Part shown: in pieces, positions 52,411 to 59,633 of the stretch
How the letters are laid out: each line of letters starts with the position of its first letter
Position numbering within the stretch: position 1 is the first letter of the stretch
Source: UBA1941 sp046329575
GTDB lineage: Bacteria; Bacteroidota; Bacteroidia; Chitinophagales; LD1
Assembly (NCBI GenBank): GCA_046329575.1
Contig: JAXLUJ010000002.1
Coordinates: 62,001-126,000 of the forward strand
Length of the DNA stretch: 64,000 bases
Direction: 5' to 3'
Position numbers and translations under genes: made by a program
The notes under the pieces: model-generated
The model's database searches: none
What the model saw: only the letters and a program-made list of their open reading frames with translations
Told to the model about the DNA's origin: nothing

Positions 52411-53201
52411 AACCTCGAAAGTCCCACCTTCGAGGTCGCTTTATAGACCCTAACCTCCGATGTTTTATCTTCGAGGTTCCAAACACTCTACCAACCTCGA
52501 AGATTTAACCTTCGAGGTTCCCCCAGCTTTCGCCAACCTCCGATGTCCTACCTTCGAGGTTCCCCCCGGCTTCCGTCAACCTCCGATGTTTTACCTTCGA
52601 GGTCGGTTCATTGCCCCCAACCTCTTGCCAACCTCGAATATTGAACCTTCGAGGTCCCCCCAGCTTTCCTCTAACCTCCGATGTTTTATCTTCGAGGTTC
52701 CAAACACTCTACCAACCTCGAAGATTTAACCTTCGAGGTCCCCCAGTCTTTCATCAACCTCCGAAGTTCTACTTTCGAGGTCCATCTACCATAGCCAAAT
52801 TTTCATCAACCTCGAAAGTCCCACCTTCGAGGTCGGTTCATTGCCCCCAACCTCTTGCCCACCTCGAAGATTTAACCTTCGAGGTTCCCCCAGCTTTCGC
52901 CAACCTCCGAAGTTCTACTTTCGAGATCCATCTCACATAACCCAATTTCCTCCAACCTCGAAAGTCCCACCTTCGAGGTCGCTTTATAGACCCTAATCTC
53001 CGATGTTTTACCTTCGAGGTTCCAACCGCTCCATCAACCTCGAATATTTAACCTTCGAGGTTCCCCCAGCTTTCGCCAACCTCCGAAGTCCTACCTTCGA
53101 GGTTCCCCAGCTTTCCCCCAACCTCCGATGTTCTACCTTCGAGGTCCCCCCCGGTTTACCCCAACCTCGTACCCCAACCTCGAAGGTCCCACCTTTGAGG
53201 T
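52411..53201. repeat. Array of 18 palindromic AACCTCGAA/TTCGAGGTT units
   Basis: Eighteen units of 26-27 bases, each with left half AACCTC(C)GA and right half TTCGAGGT(T) around an 8-9 base loop, recur every 40-50 bases. The best units (for example near 52492) form 9-bp perfect stems. Inter-unit segments are themselves reused: CGCTTTATAGACCCT twice, TCCAAACACTCTACC twice, CCCCAGCTTTCGCC three times, and CGGTTCATTGCCCCCAACC twice, so blocks of units were duplicated together. A degenerate tail (TTTGAGGTCACCAAAATC, twice) ends near 53229. No start or promoter for a protein is evident. Bases 53230-53360 are C-rich and hold the ftsY leader. Confidence 0.92.
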
Positions 53202-53360
53202 CACCAAAATCCTTTGAGGTCACCAAAATCCCAACCGCCAACTCAGTCGCCAAATCCAACCACACACTCACCAAATCATCCTAATCCCTCTCCATAACTT
53301 CCAATCCGTTTCCCCCCACCCCCAAATCCCCCAAACACTTATATTCGCAAAAAATTTCAG

Positions 53361-54311
53361 GTGGGGTTATTTGATTTCTTTTCGAAAGAAAAAAAGGAAG
53401 ACCTAAACAAAGGTCTCGAAAAAACCAAAGAAGGATTCTTTGGGAAAATTGCCAGAGCAGTTGCCGGTAAATCTAAAGTGGATGAAGAAGTGCTCGATAA
53501 TCTCGAAGAAGCACTTATATCGTCCGACGTGGGCCTTCAAACTACAATCAAAATTATTAAACGCATCGAAGATCGGGTGGCTCGCGATAAGTTCACTACA
53601 ACTGCTGAACTCAATCGCATTATGAAAGAGGAAATGATCGCCTTGCTCGCTGAATCAAAAAATGAAAATGCTACCGGCTTTCATGTTCCTACCGATAAAA
53701 AACCTTACGTTATTATGGTGGTTGGCGTGAACGGCGCAGGTAAAACCACCACCATCGGCAAATTGGCCTACCAGTTCAAAAAGGACGGTAAAAAAGTACT
53801 GCTCGGAGCTGCTGATACCTTCCGCGCAGCAGCGGTTGACCAACTCCAGGTTTGGGCCGGCCGCAGCGATGTGGAAATGATTCGCGGTGCCGTTAATGCG
53901 GATCCGGCTTCCGTAGCCTTTCAGGCCGTGGAAAAAGGGGTGGCCAATAATGCAGATGTCGTAATCATCGATACCGCCGGCCGCCTGCACAATCGGGTTG
54001 ACCTGATGAACGAACTCACCAAAATCCGAAGGGTGATGCAGAAAGTAATCCCTGATGCGCCGCATGAAGTGATGTTGGTGCTCGATGGCAGCACCGGCCA
54101 AAATGCTATCGAACAAGCTAAACAATTCACCGCGGCAACGCAGGTTACCGCACTGGCCATTACCAAACTGGATGGCACCGCCAAAGGGGGCGTCGTAATT
54201 GGCATCTCTGATCAGTTCAAAATTCCTGTTCGCTATATAGGCGTTGGTGAAGCTATCGACAAACTTCAGGTGTTCAACGCCGAATTGTTTGTGGAAACAC
54301 TTTTTGGATAA
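53361..54311 (+). CDS. ftsY: Signal recognition particle receptor FtsY
   Basis: FtsY is the SRP receptor GTPase that docks ribosome-SRP complexes to the membrane. 316 residues: the N domain is helical (LEKTKEGFFGKIARAVAG, LDNLEEALISSDVGLQTTIK). The NG GTPase domain has G1 GVNGAGKTTTIGKL, the insert DTFRAAAVDQLQVW, G3 DTAGRLHN, and G4 TKLDGTAKGG. The acidic A domain is very short, as usual in Bacteroidota. The start is GTG 53361 (MGLFDFFSKEKK), the family's normal N-terminus. TATATTCG at 53340-53347 is a possible -7 box without a good -33. Confidence 0.97.
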   Translation: MGLFDFFSKEKKEDLNKGLEKTKEGFFGKIARAVAGKSKVDEEVLDNLEEALISSDVGLQTTIKIIKRIEDRVARDKFTTTAELNRIMKEEMIALLAESKNENATGFHVPTDKKPYVIMVVGVNGAGKTTTIGKLAYQFKKDGKKVLLGAADTFRAAAVDQLQVWAGRSDVEMIRGAVNADPASVAFQAVEKGVANNADVVIIDTAGRLHNRVDLMNELTKIRRVMQKVIPDAPHEVMLVLDGSTGQNAIEQAKQFTAATQVTALAITKLDGTAKGGVVIGISDQFKIPVRYIGVGEAIDKLQVFNAELFVETLFG

Positions 54312-54317
54312 TTATAA

Positions 54318-54480
54318 TGGCGCGCCCCCGGCCATTTGAGCATGCCTTTTATCCTTAACCACAGTCATCGGCCGGGGTCAGGCTGCTACAGGGTACGCCT
54401 TCGGCTTCCGCCCTCCACTTCGTTTCGGGCCGCGCTACGCGCGCCTTCCGCATCCTTCGCGCAAAACCACACCCTTCATT
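54318..54480. repeat. REP-like intergenic element, copy B
   Basis: An 8-bp stem (CCCCGGCC 54326-54333 with GGCCGGGG 54370-54377) around a 36-base loop is followed by GCTACAGGGTACGC, CTTCCGCCCTCCAC, TTCGTTTCGGGCC and a GCGC-rich tail. The 3' block matches copy A at 6288, while the stem sequence is entirely different yet still paired. It lies between ftsY and the PhnA-like gene. Confidence 0.75.
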
Positions 54481-54526
54481 TCATCTTCCGCCTTTTTCCT
54501 TTCTGCTACTTCATTACATTCGCCGC

Positions 54527-55111
54527 ATGATACTCAGTGAATTACTAAAAGAAAGAAGCGCAGGAAATTGCGAATTGTGTAAGGCCGCCACGCCTCTCGA
54601 AATGTATGAAGTAGAGCCGCAACTGGGCAGCTATGCCGATAGCTCCATAATGCTGTGTGCCAAATGCCGCGCACAAATTGAAAAGAAGGAAGAGCCGGAA
54701 GCTTCGCATTGGAGTGTTTGTTTACCGGAAACGATCTGGAGCGAAGTTCCGGGGGTGAAAATTGTAACCTGGCGTTTGCTGAATCGTTTCCGCAATGAAA
54801 GCTGGGCGCAGGATGCACTGGATATGATGTATCTGGAAGATGACCAACTGGCTTGCGCTAAAGCCACAGGCGATCATGAAAATGATAATGTAGTAGAACT
54901 GCACCGCGATAGCAATGGCGCACTACTTCAAAATGGCGACAGCGTAGTTCTTACCAAAACTCTGGATGTAAAAGGCGCTAACATGAGCGCTAAAGTGGGA
55001 ACCGTAGTGAAAAACATTAAACTGGTGCATGATAATGTAGAGCAAATCGAAGCAAAAGTGGATGGCCAAACCATTATCATTCTTACCAAGTATTTGCGCC
55101 GCCAAGGATAG
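54527..55111 (+). CDS. PhnA/YjdM-like zinc-ribbon protein
   Basis: 194 residues. The N-terminal zinc ribbon has CELCKAATPLEMYEVEP and, 25 residues on, MLCAKCRAQI, giving two CxxC pairs. The C-terminal ~65 residues match the PhnA domain: LQNGDSVVLTKTLDVKGANM, GTVVKNIKLVHDN, EAKVDGQTIIILTKYLRR. The family name comes from E. coli PhnA (YjdM), whose supposed phosphonoacetate hydrolase role is not supported, so the function is best called unknown. It is a single gene after the REP-like element. Confidence 0.88.
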   Translation: MILSELLKERSAGNCELCKAATPLEMYEVEPQLGSYADSSIMLCAKCRAQIEKKEEPEASHWSVCLPETIWSEVPGVKIVTWRLLNRFRNESWAQDALDMMYLEDDQLACAKATGDHENDNVVELHRDSNGALLQNGDSVVLTKTLDVKGANMSAKVGTVVKNIKLVHDNVEQIEAKVDGQTIIILTKYLRRQG

Positions 55112-55119
55112 GAGGGAAG

Positions 55120-55218
55120 GCGCAGGACGCAAGATGCAAGACGCAAGATACAAGACGCAAGACGCAAGGCGCAAGCTGCGAGCCATGAGCCGTGAGCCAT
55201 GAGCTACGAGCTACGAGT
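55120..55218 (+). repeat. Low-complexity repeat (GCAAGAYG and GAGCTACGAG words), left copy
   Basis: About ten words of the type GCAAGACGCAAGATGCAAG run into GAGCCATGAGCC and GAGCTACGAGCTACGAG. The same word order occurs in inverse orientation at 56243-56318, on the other side of the thioredoxin/rhodanese operon. Confidence 0.82.
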
Positions 55219-55240
55219 GTTTACAACGCGGATACGCGGC

Positions 55241-55948
55241 TTATTTCGCAAGTTCTTTCAGCAAATCATCTTTTGAAATAAAGCCGTTGTAACTCCAAAC
55301 CACTTTTTTGTCTTTGTACAAAAACAATGTGGGCAACGCATCTACACCAAGCGATTTTACCAGCGCTTGATTCTGATCGGCATCAATGCGAACAACGATT
55401 ACAGAATCGGCCATTGTCGTTTTCATTTCTTCCAGATAGGGACCCATTTTTTTGCAAGGGCCACACCACTTGGCATAAAAGTCGATCAGCACTTTTTTAT
55501 CGGTTTGAAGGAGTTTTTCGTAATCGGCTGATGACATACCGCCTGCATTTACGTTTTCTTCGGGCAAATTAGCGGCGCGCCATTTCATAATGCCACCCTG
55601 TAGTTCGTACACCTGCGTAAAACCAGCGGCGCGCATGCTTTCTGCGGCGGCATGGCTGCGCGCTCCGCTAAGGCAATACACAAAAACAGGTTCTTCTTTT
55701 TTCAGATTCGAAATTTTCTGATCGAAGCCGGAAGCATTCCAATCGATGTTCAAGGCTTTCTGCAAATGTCCGCTTTGGAATTCTTCGGGAGTGCGCACAT
55801 CTAACACCGGCGCTTTGCCATTTTCATTGATCTTTTCAGCAAATGCATTGGCATCTAAACTGAAGTTACCGCCGCCGCCGCCATTGGCGCAACCCGATTG
55901 GAATAAGCCGGCGAATACTATCAACAGGAATAAAAATCGATGCTTCAT
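55241..55948 (-). CDS. Rhodanese-thioredoxin fusion lipoprotein
   Basis: 235 residues with a lipoprotein signal (FLFLLIVFAGLFQSGC). A Gly-rich linker (GGGGG) precedes a rhodanese domain (~35-125) whose active loop is VYCLSGARSHAAA with the catalytic Cys. The thioredoxin domain (~135-235) carries the redox motif WCGPC in DFYAKWCGPCKKMGPYLEEM and the cis-Pro in DALPTLFLYKD. It should act in periplasmic thiol or sulfur transfer, anchored to a membrane. The DUF6132 gene upstream overlaps it by 4 bases. All active-site cysteines are present. Confidence 0.92.
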   Translation of the reverse strand: MKHRFLFLLIVFAGLFQSGCANGGGGGNFSLDANAFAEKINENGKAPVLDVRTPEEFQSGHLQKALNIDWNASGFDQKISNLKKEEPVFVYCLSGARSHAAAESMRAAGFTQVYELQGGIMKWRAANLPEENVNAGGMSSADYEKLLQTDKKVLIDFYAKWCGPCKKMGPYLEEMKTTMADSVIVVRIDADQNQALVKSLGVDALPTLFLYKDKKVVWSYNGFISKDDLLKELAK

Positions 55949-56142
55949 ATAGTGTTTTCTTTTTGGAAGGAACTAAAAAGTAAAAAGCCCATCAGCGCGC
56001 CGTAGAGGGTACTGTTCACCGGACTAGAGGTGATGGCGCAGGTACCGGTGCTGCATCCCACAAAACTATAGTACGCCAATCCACCCGCAGCACCAATACC
56101 TGCACCCATCCAACTGAATTTATATTTCGAAAGAAAGTTCAT
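55945..56142 (-). CDS. DUF6132 family small membrane protein
   Basis: 65 residues. Two hydrophobic segments (FSWMGAGIGAAGGLAYYSFV and STLYGALMGFLLFSSF) flank the conserved cysteine motif VGCSTGTCAITSSPVNST. The Cys-x4-Cys loop next to a Gly-rich helix is the DUF6132 pattern; the family is often encoded with thioredoxin or rhodanese genes, as here. The two cysteines may take part in thiol transfer with its partner, but this is inferred from context. It overlaps the downstream lipoprotein gene by ATGA. Confidence 0.85.
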   Translation of the reverse strand: MNFLSKYKFSWMGAGIGAAGGLAYYSFVGCSTGTCAITSSPVNSTLYGALMGFLLFSSFQKENTI

Positions 56143-56242
56143 ACTGCAAGAGTATATGGCGTTCAGTTAACTTTTGGTTACAAAAGTTGCACAGCATTCG
56201 CGCAAGGTGGTTTTCAACAGCATCTACAGAAATTACTAATAC

Positions 56243-56465
56243 CCTCGTAGCTCGTAGCTCTTAGCTCATGGCTCGTAGCTCTTAGCTCGTTGCTTGCATC
56301 TTGTGTCTTGCATCTTAACGTGCATCCGTGTATTCGTGTGGTGGGTATGGTAGGTGTGGTATGTGTGGTAGGTGTGGTGAGTGTGGTGAGTGTGGTGAGT
56401 GTGGTGACATACTCTCGTGGCTCATAGCTCGTAGCTCACAACTCACAACTCACGGCTCCCAACTC
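56243..56465. repeat. Low-complexity block: AGCTCGTAGCTC words, a GTGTGGTGAG tandem repeat, and more AGCTCGTAGCTC words
   Basis: 56243-56318 repeats CTCGTAGCTC and CTTGCATCTTG words, the inverse of the block at 55120. 56337-56405 is a ~10-base tandem repeat (GTGTGGTGAG, GTGTGGTAGG). 56412-56463 returns to GGCTCATAGCTCGTAGCTCA and CAACTCACAACTCA. Bases 56143-56242 and 56466-56702 show no gene or clear signal. Confidence 0.85.
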
Positions 56466-56702
56466 TCCCCCGTTTTTCCCCACATATTACACTAATAACT
56501 AAAGCGTTAGAGGAAAAATGCAGGGATGGTACGACAAGGTTTTGGGAAGTGATGAAAAAGTAAAACTTCTGATAATCAATTTGTTGTTTACTGATTTCGT
56601 TTTGCAAATCCGCATTAGCATATTAATAACTCGTTTTCAGCCTATTGCACAGCCGGAAAATGCGGTTTCTGTTTGCAGCATTATTAACCAAAACCAAATC
56701 TT

Positions 56703-57467
56703 ATGTCTAGCACATCAGAGAAAGGACACAGCCGTAATGTGGCCGCATTCGCCAGCCTCATTGAAATTTGCTCGTTGTACGGCGCGAGCTATCAACCTGA
56801 AAAAGCTGCTTTGCAGATAGCAGCATTAAATGATCTGCTCACCAAAGCCAATGCCGCCATGGCGGTGGTGAACGACAAACGGGCCGATTTGGCGCGTTTG
56901 GTGAATCAGCGGCAAGATTTATTCAAACCGCTAAAGCCGCTGGTTACCCGATTGGTAAATGCTCTGGATGCGGGTGATGCTTCGGCGCAAACCGTGAAAG
57001 ATGCCCGATCGATAGCCACCAAAATTTGGGGTAGGCGCAAAAGCAGTGACTCCAAGGCGGCGGCTGCGCCACCGGCAGCGGGAACCCCAGGTGAAGGCGC
57101 CCCTGCGGCAGCGGCGGGTAAAAGCATTTCCGTATCGCAGCAGAGCTACGACAACCAGATCGAGTTTTTCGGACGGCTGGTGGGCTTACTGGAGCGCGAA
57201 CCGGCCTATCAGCCGAATGCGGCTGATTTGAAGGTGGCGGCTCTTAAAGATTTGCATGCGCGCCTGATAGCCGCTAACAACGCCATCCGCGGACCGCAGG
57301 TAGCGGCCAGCCAGTCGGTAATTGACCGGAATGTGATTTTGTACGCACCAAACACCGGGTTGGTGGATGTGGCCATAGACGTTAAAAAGTACGTGAAATC
57401 GGTTTTTGGGGCTACCAGTGCGCAGTATAAGCAGCTCACCAAGTTGCCGATTCGGCTGGTGATTTAA
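56703..57467 (+). CDS. Hypothetical protein with internal duplication
   Basis: 254 residues, no signal peptide or membrane helix. Two helical halves share a pattern: YQPEKAALQIAALNDLLTKA (residues ~29-48) and YQPNAADLKVAALKDLHARL (~165-184), each preceded by a short aromatic segment and followed by an Asn/Ala-rich helix. They are joined by an Ala/Pro/Gly linker (AAAAPPAAGTPGEGAPAAAA). The C-terminus (ATSAQYKQLTKLPIRLV) is conserved-looking and basic. I do not recognise a named family. It is a single gene, closed by a terminator at 57514. Confidence 0.72.
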   Translation: MSSTSEKGHSRNVAAFASLIEICSLYGASYQPEKAALQIAALNDLLTKANAAMAVVNDKRADLARLVNQRQDLFKPLKPLVTRLVNALDAGDASAQTVKDARSIATKIWGRRKSSDSKAAAAPPAAGTPGEGAPAAAAGKSISVSQQSYDNQIEFFGRLVGLLEREPAYQPNAADLKVAALKDLHARLIAANNAIRGPQVAASQSVIDRNVILYAPNTGLVDVAIDVKKYVKSVFGATSAQYKQLTKLPIRLVI

Positions 57468-57513
57468 GTTGCCGGATTGAATTTTGGCTATTTGCCATGA
57501 AATTTGGCTGTTG

Positions 57514-57545
57514 TGGCCGTCTCTTTTGGGGGACGGCCATTTTTT
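57514..57545 (+). terminator. Terminator of the gene at 56703
   Basis: TGGCCGTC (57514-57521) pairs with GACGGCCA (57532-57539) and six T follow. It lies 47 bases beyond the stop codon. Confidence 0.9.
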
Positions 57546-57547
57546 AT

Positions 57548-57770
57548 GGCTTTTTCAGGAGGCAGTTTCACTTTTTCAGGACGCAATATCACTTTCTCAG
57601 CAGGCAGTTTCACTTTTTCAGTCCCGGTAATCTCTTTTTCAGGATGCAGTTTCTACTTTTCAGCCGCCACTTTCACTTTTTCAGGGAGCAATATCTCTTT
57701 TTCAGCAGGCAGTTTCTGCTTTTCAGCCAAGACAATTACCTTTTCAGTAGGCATTTTCTCTATTTCGGAT
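57548..57770 (+). repeat. Ten-unit 21-bp tandem repeat, possibly coding a 76-residue heptad peptide
   Basis: Ten consecutive units of about 21 bases share the core TTTTTCA; several read GGAGGCAGTTTCAC or GCAATATC before it. Units 2-5 resemble units 7-10, giving a higher-order period of five units (~105 bases). An ATG at 57546 opens a frame to 57776 encoding seven-residue repeats FSGGSFT, FSGRNIT, FSAGSFT and so on. A second forward frame is also open, and the ATG sits directly behind a terminator, so expression as protein is doubtful. Bases 57777-57956 show nothing definite. Confidence 0.75.
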
Positions 57771-57956
57771 AGCTAAATGGACGGCGTATTGAATAATGCC
57801 ATTGCCCACGGCTGCTATACTGCAACATGATTTGGCGCTCGTAAAACTTAGCTAAACGGCGTATCGTAGAAGCGGGAGCGGCGACAGAAAGGCATGGATG
57901 GAAAAAAAGGTGTTGCCTCAATAAATTTGGCTTCTACATTTTTTTAACTTTAGAAA

Positions 57957-58841
57957 ATGACCCTTTTCATTTCCATTATCATTTTTTCAGCAACCTTGTT
58001 TTATCAGTTCCTTATTTACTTCCATGATAAACAAGCGAAATTAAAAGCAGGCGAATCGGATACAGAGGGATTTATCAAGCGTGCAAAGTTAAATATGAGT
58101 TTTGCGATAGGGTTAGCATTTTGTGCGTTATCAACTAACATAACCAGCTACTATGAAAGGAAAGAATCGCAACAAAAGAATCGTCAAACAGATTCTCTTA
58201 ATGTTCTTTTGAGTAAAAGGCTCGATTCGTTACAGACATTGGCGATTGTAAAATCAAATTCTCTGATTTCGCAGATTTATGGAGATACTCAGTGTCCAAA
58301 ATTCGGACTATGGCTATCGCACATGCATGTTCTCAACGATATAAGCAAGGAAGAACAGTATAGAATGATGCAATTGTACCTTACAGTTCCCGGAAAACTT
58401 CCTTGTCCTAATTTTAGAATACGTTTTTTAGATATCCTGCCAGACGATGAAGTGATTGTTGATAAGGGAAGATTTTTAGTGTTTCGCGATCGAAAATACC
58501 GCAGTGCGCAGGAGATTTTTAGAGACACCACTTTGTCAGTTTACCCGGGCGAAGGAGGTGCTGTTTTTTATAGAACCATTATCAGAAATCCGAAACATGG
58601 ACTTTACTTTGCGTTCTTATGCAACTATCATGAGGAGTTCTTTGTAATTATTTTATGCCGCGCCGCAAATGGGGAAGACATGGTTTTAAAGTCTAAATTT
58701 CCACAAACCGATGCGGCCTACATCGAAGTGGGTAATAAGGTCTTAAATCTGGATACCGTTTTGAATAATGTAATTCAGGAACATCTATGGCCTTATCAGA
58801 GATCAGCCGTTGATTTTTATCAGACGATCAAAAAAGAATAA
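57957..58841 (+). CDS. Membrane-anchored hypothetical protein
   Basis: 294 residues. Two N-terminal hydrophobic helices (MTLFISIIIFSATLFYQFLI, and MSFAIGLAFCALSTNITSYY at ~46-66) enclose a short basic loop (FHDKQAKLKAGES). A coiled-coil-like segment follows (YERKESQQKNRQTDSLNVLL), then a ~200-residue soluble domain with CPKFGLWLSHMHVLN and GEGGAVFYRTIIRNP. I do not recognise the family. The codons are more A/T-rich than in the housekeeping genes, and it neighbours the restriction-modification locus, so it may belong to an accessory region. Confidence 0.68.
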   Translation: MTLFISIIIFSATLFYQFLIYFHDKQAKLKAGESDTEGFIKRAKLNMSFAIGLAFCALSTNITSYYERKESQQKNRQTDSLNVLLSKRLDSLQTLAIVKSNSLISQIYGDTQCPKFGLWLSHMHVLNDISKEEQYRMMQLYLTVPGKLPCPNFRIRFLDILPDDEVIVDKGRFLVFRDRKYRSAQEIFRDTTLSVYPGEGGAVFYRTIIRNPKHGLYFAFLCNYHEEFFVIILCRAANGEDMVLKSKFPQTDAAYIEVGNKVLNLDTVLNNVIQEHLWPYQRSAVDFYQTIKKE

Positions 58842-58894
58842 ATCTTGATTCTTTTTTGATTTGTAAGACCCGACCGTAAGAGATTGCTTCGCAA

Positions 58895-59225
58895 ATCCGA
58901 TGTTCGACTTCGTAAGTGCGACATCGTAAGTGGGACATCGTAAGTCATACTTCGTAAGTAGTTTCCTCACTTTGGCTGGGGCCCATACGGATGTTGCCCC
59001 GCAGCAGGGGGCGCATTGGAAAGTCCGCAGCGCTGCATTTTTAAATTTTCTGGTGAGGACAACGTTGCGTCGGCGCGAGGACTTGCAGCGAAGCACCCAG
59101 TTGCCGCCATAAATAAAAATTATGGCTTTTCTCCTTTTGTTAGGATACTTCTGAATTGGGACTTCGAAAATACGACATCGTAAGTGATACTTCGTAAGTC
59201 CGACATCGTAAGTGGGACATCGGTA
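58895..59225. repeat. ACTTCGTAAGT-word clusters flanking an arm fragment of the ~224-bp element
   Basis: 58900-58960 and 59160-59225 consist of ACTTCGTAAGT, ACATCGTAAGT and related words separated by 1-4 bases, the family also seen at 3014. Between them, 59071-59111 matches one arm of the ~224-bp element (GAGGACTTGCAGCGAAGC, GTTGCCGCCATA). Bases 58960-59070 are GC-rich with a GCCCC/GGGGC pairing. No gene is visible in 58842-59261. Confidence 0.8.
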
Positions 59226-59261
59226 TTTGCGTGAGCTGCATGAGCAGGTTATAACTCACGT

Positions 59262-59633
59262 TTAGTCTTTTAGATATAAAAAGGATTGAGGTGGGAAGAG
59301 GTTATAATCTTCTTTCAGGCAAAGTGGTTTTCGGTATTTTTTAGTTTTCTTGATTTTGATGGCGTAGCCAATTTCTTTATTAGCAAAGTACTTGTAAAAG
59401 TACGCTTCATCAATCCCCGCATGCAATTTTGTTTTTTCCCATAAATCAGTCAGCGAATCGTTGATGACGCTGTCAATTTCAAATTCACCTATCACTTTTT
59501 GCATTGGAGAAGATGCATATACAACCACCGTTTTTATTTCATTTTTAAAAATGGCTTTGCGGAATTCGAACTTTTTGCTGCCGTCAAAAATCCTATCGGC
59601 AAACTCGGGTTTAATAGATAATAAGACTTTCAT
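59262..59633 (-). CDS. ASCH-domain protein
   Basis: 123 residues. The start VLLSIKPEFADRIFDGSKKF plus EFRKAIF carries the ASCH signature G-x-K-x-x-E-x-R (GSKKFEFR). VVVYASSPMQKVIGEFEIDS is the second conserved strand pair. ASCH domains are PUA-related folds thought to bind RNA or modified bases. The gene starts 23 bases inside the end of the PIN-GNAT-EVE-like gene, so the two are translationally coupled and probably act together. It is the last gene of the leftward restriction-modification operon. Confidence 0.85.
   Translation of the reverse strand: MKVLLSIKPEFADRIFDGSKKFEFRKAIFKNEIKTVVVYASSPMQKVIGEFEIDSVINDSLTDLWEKTKLHAGIDEAYFYKYFANKEIGYAIKIKKTKKYRKPLCLKEDYNLFPPQSFLYLKD

Noticed and set aside
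52411..53201. CRISPR array
   Set aside because: Regular repeats and spacers suggest one, but spacers are only about 15-25 bases, several are identical, repeats vary in sequence, and there are no cas genes nearby.
52460..53284. Open frames within the palindromic array, encoding LTFEVPPAFANLR-like repeats
   Set aside because: They arise because the repeat words contain few stop codons; frames break and restart between units, and there is no start context or homology.
55120..55218. Minisatellite typed as mobile-element end
   Set aside because: No transposase, no target duplication and no defined terminal repeat; simple word expansion explains it.
57497..57772. Second open frame through the 21-bp repeat (Phe/Arg/His-rich)
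   Set aside because: The period of 21 keeps more than one frame open; its start overlaps the terminator stem and its composition is implausible.
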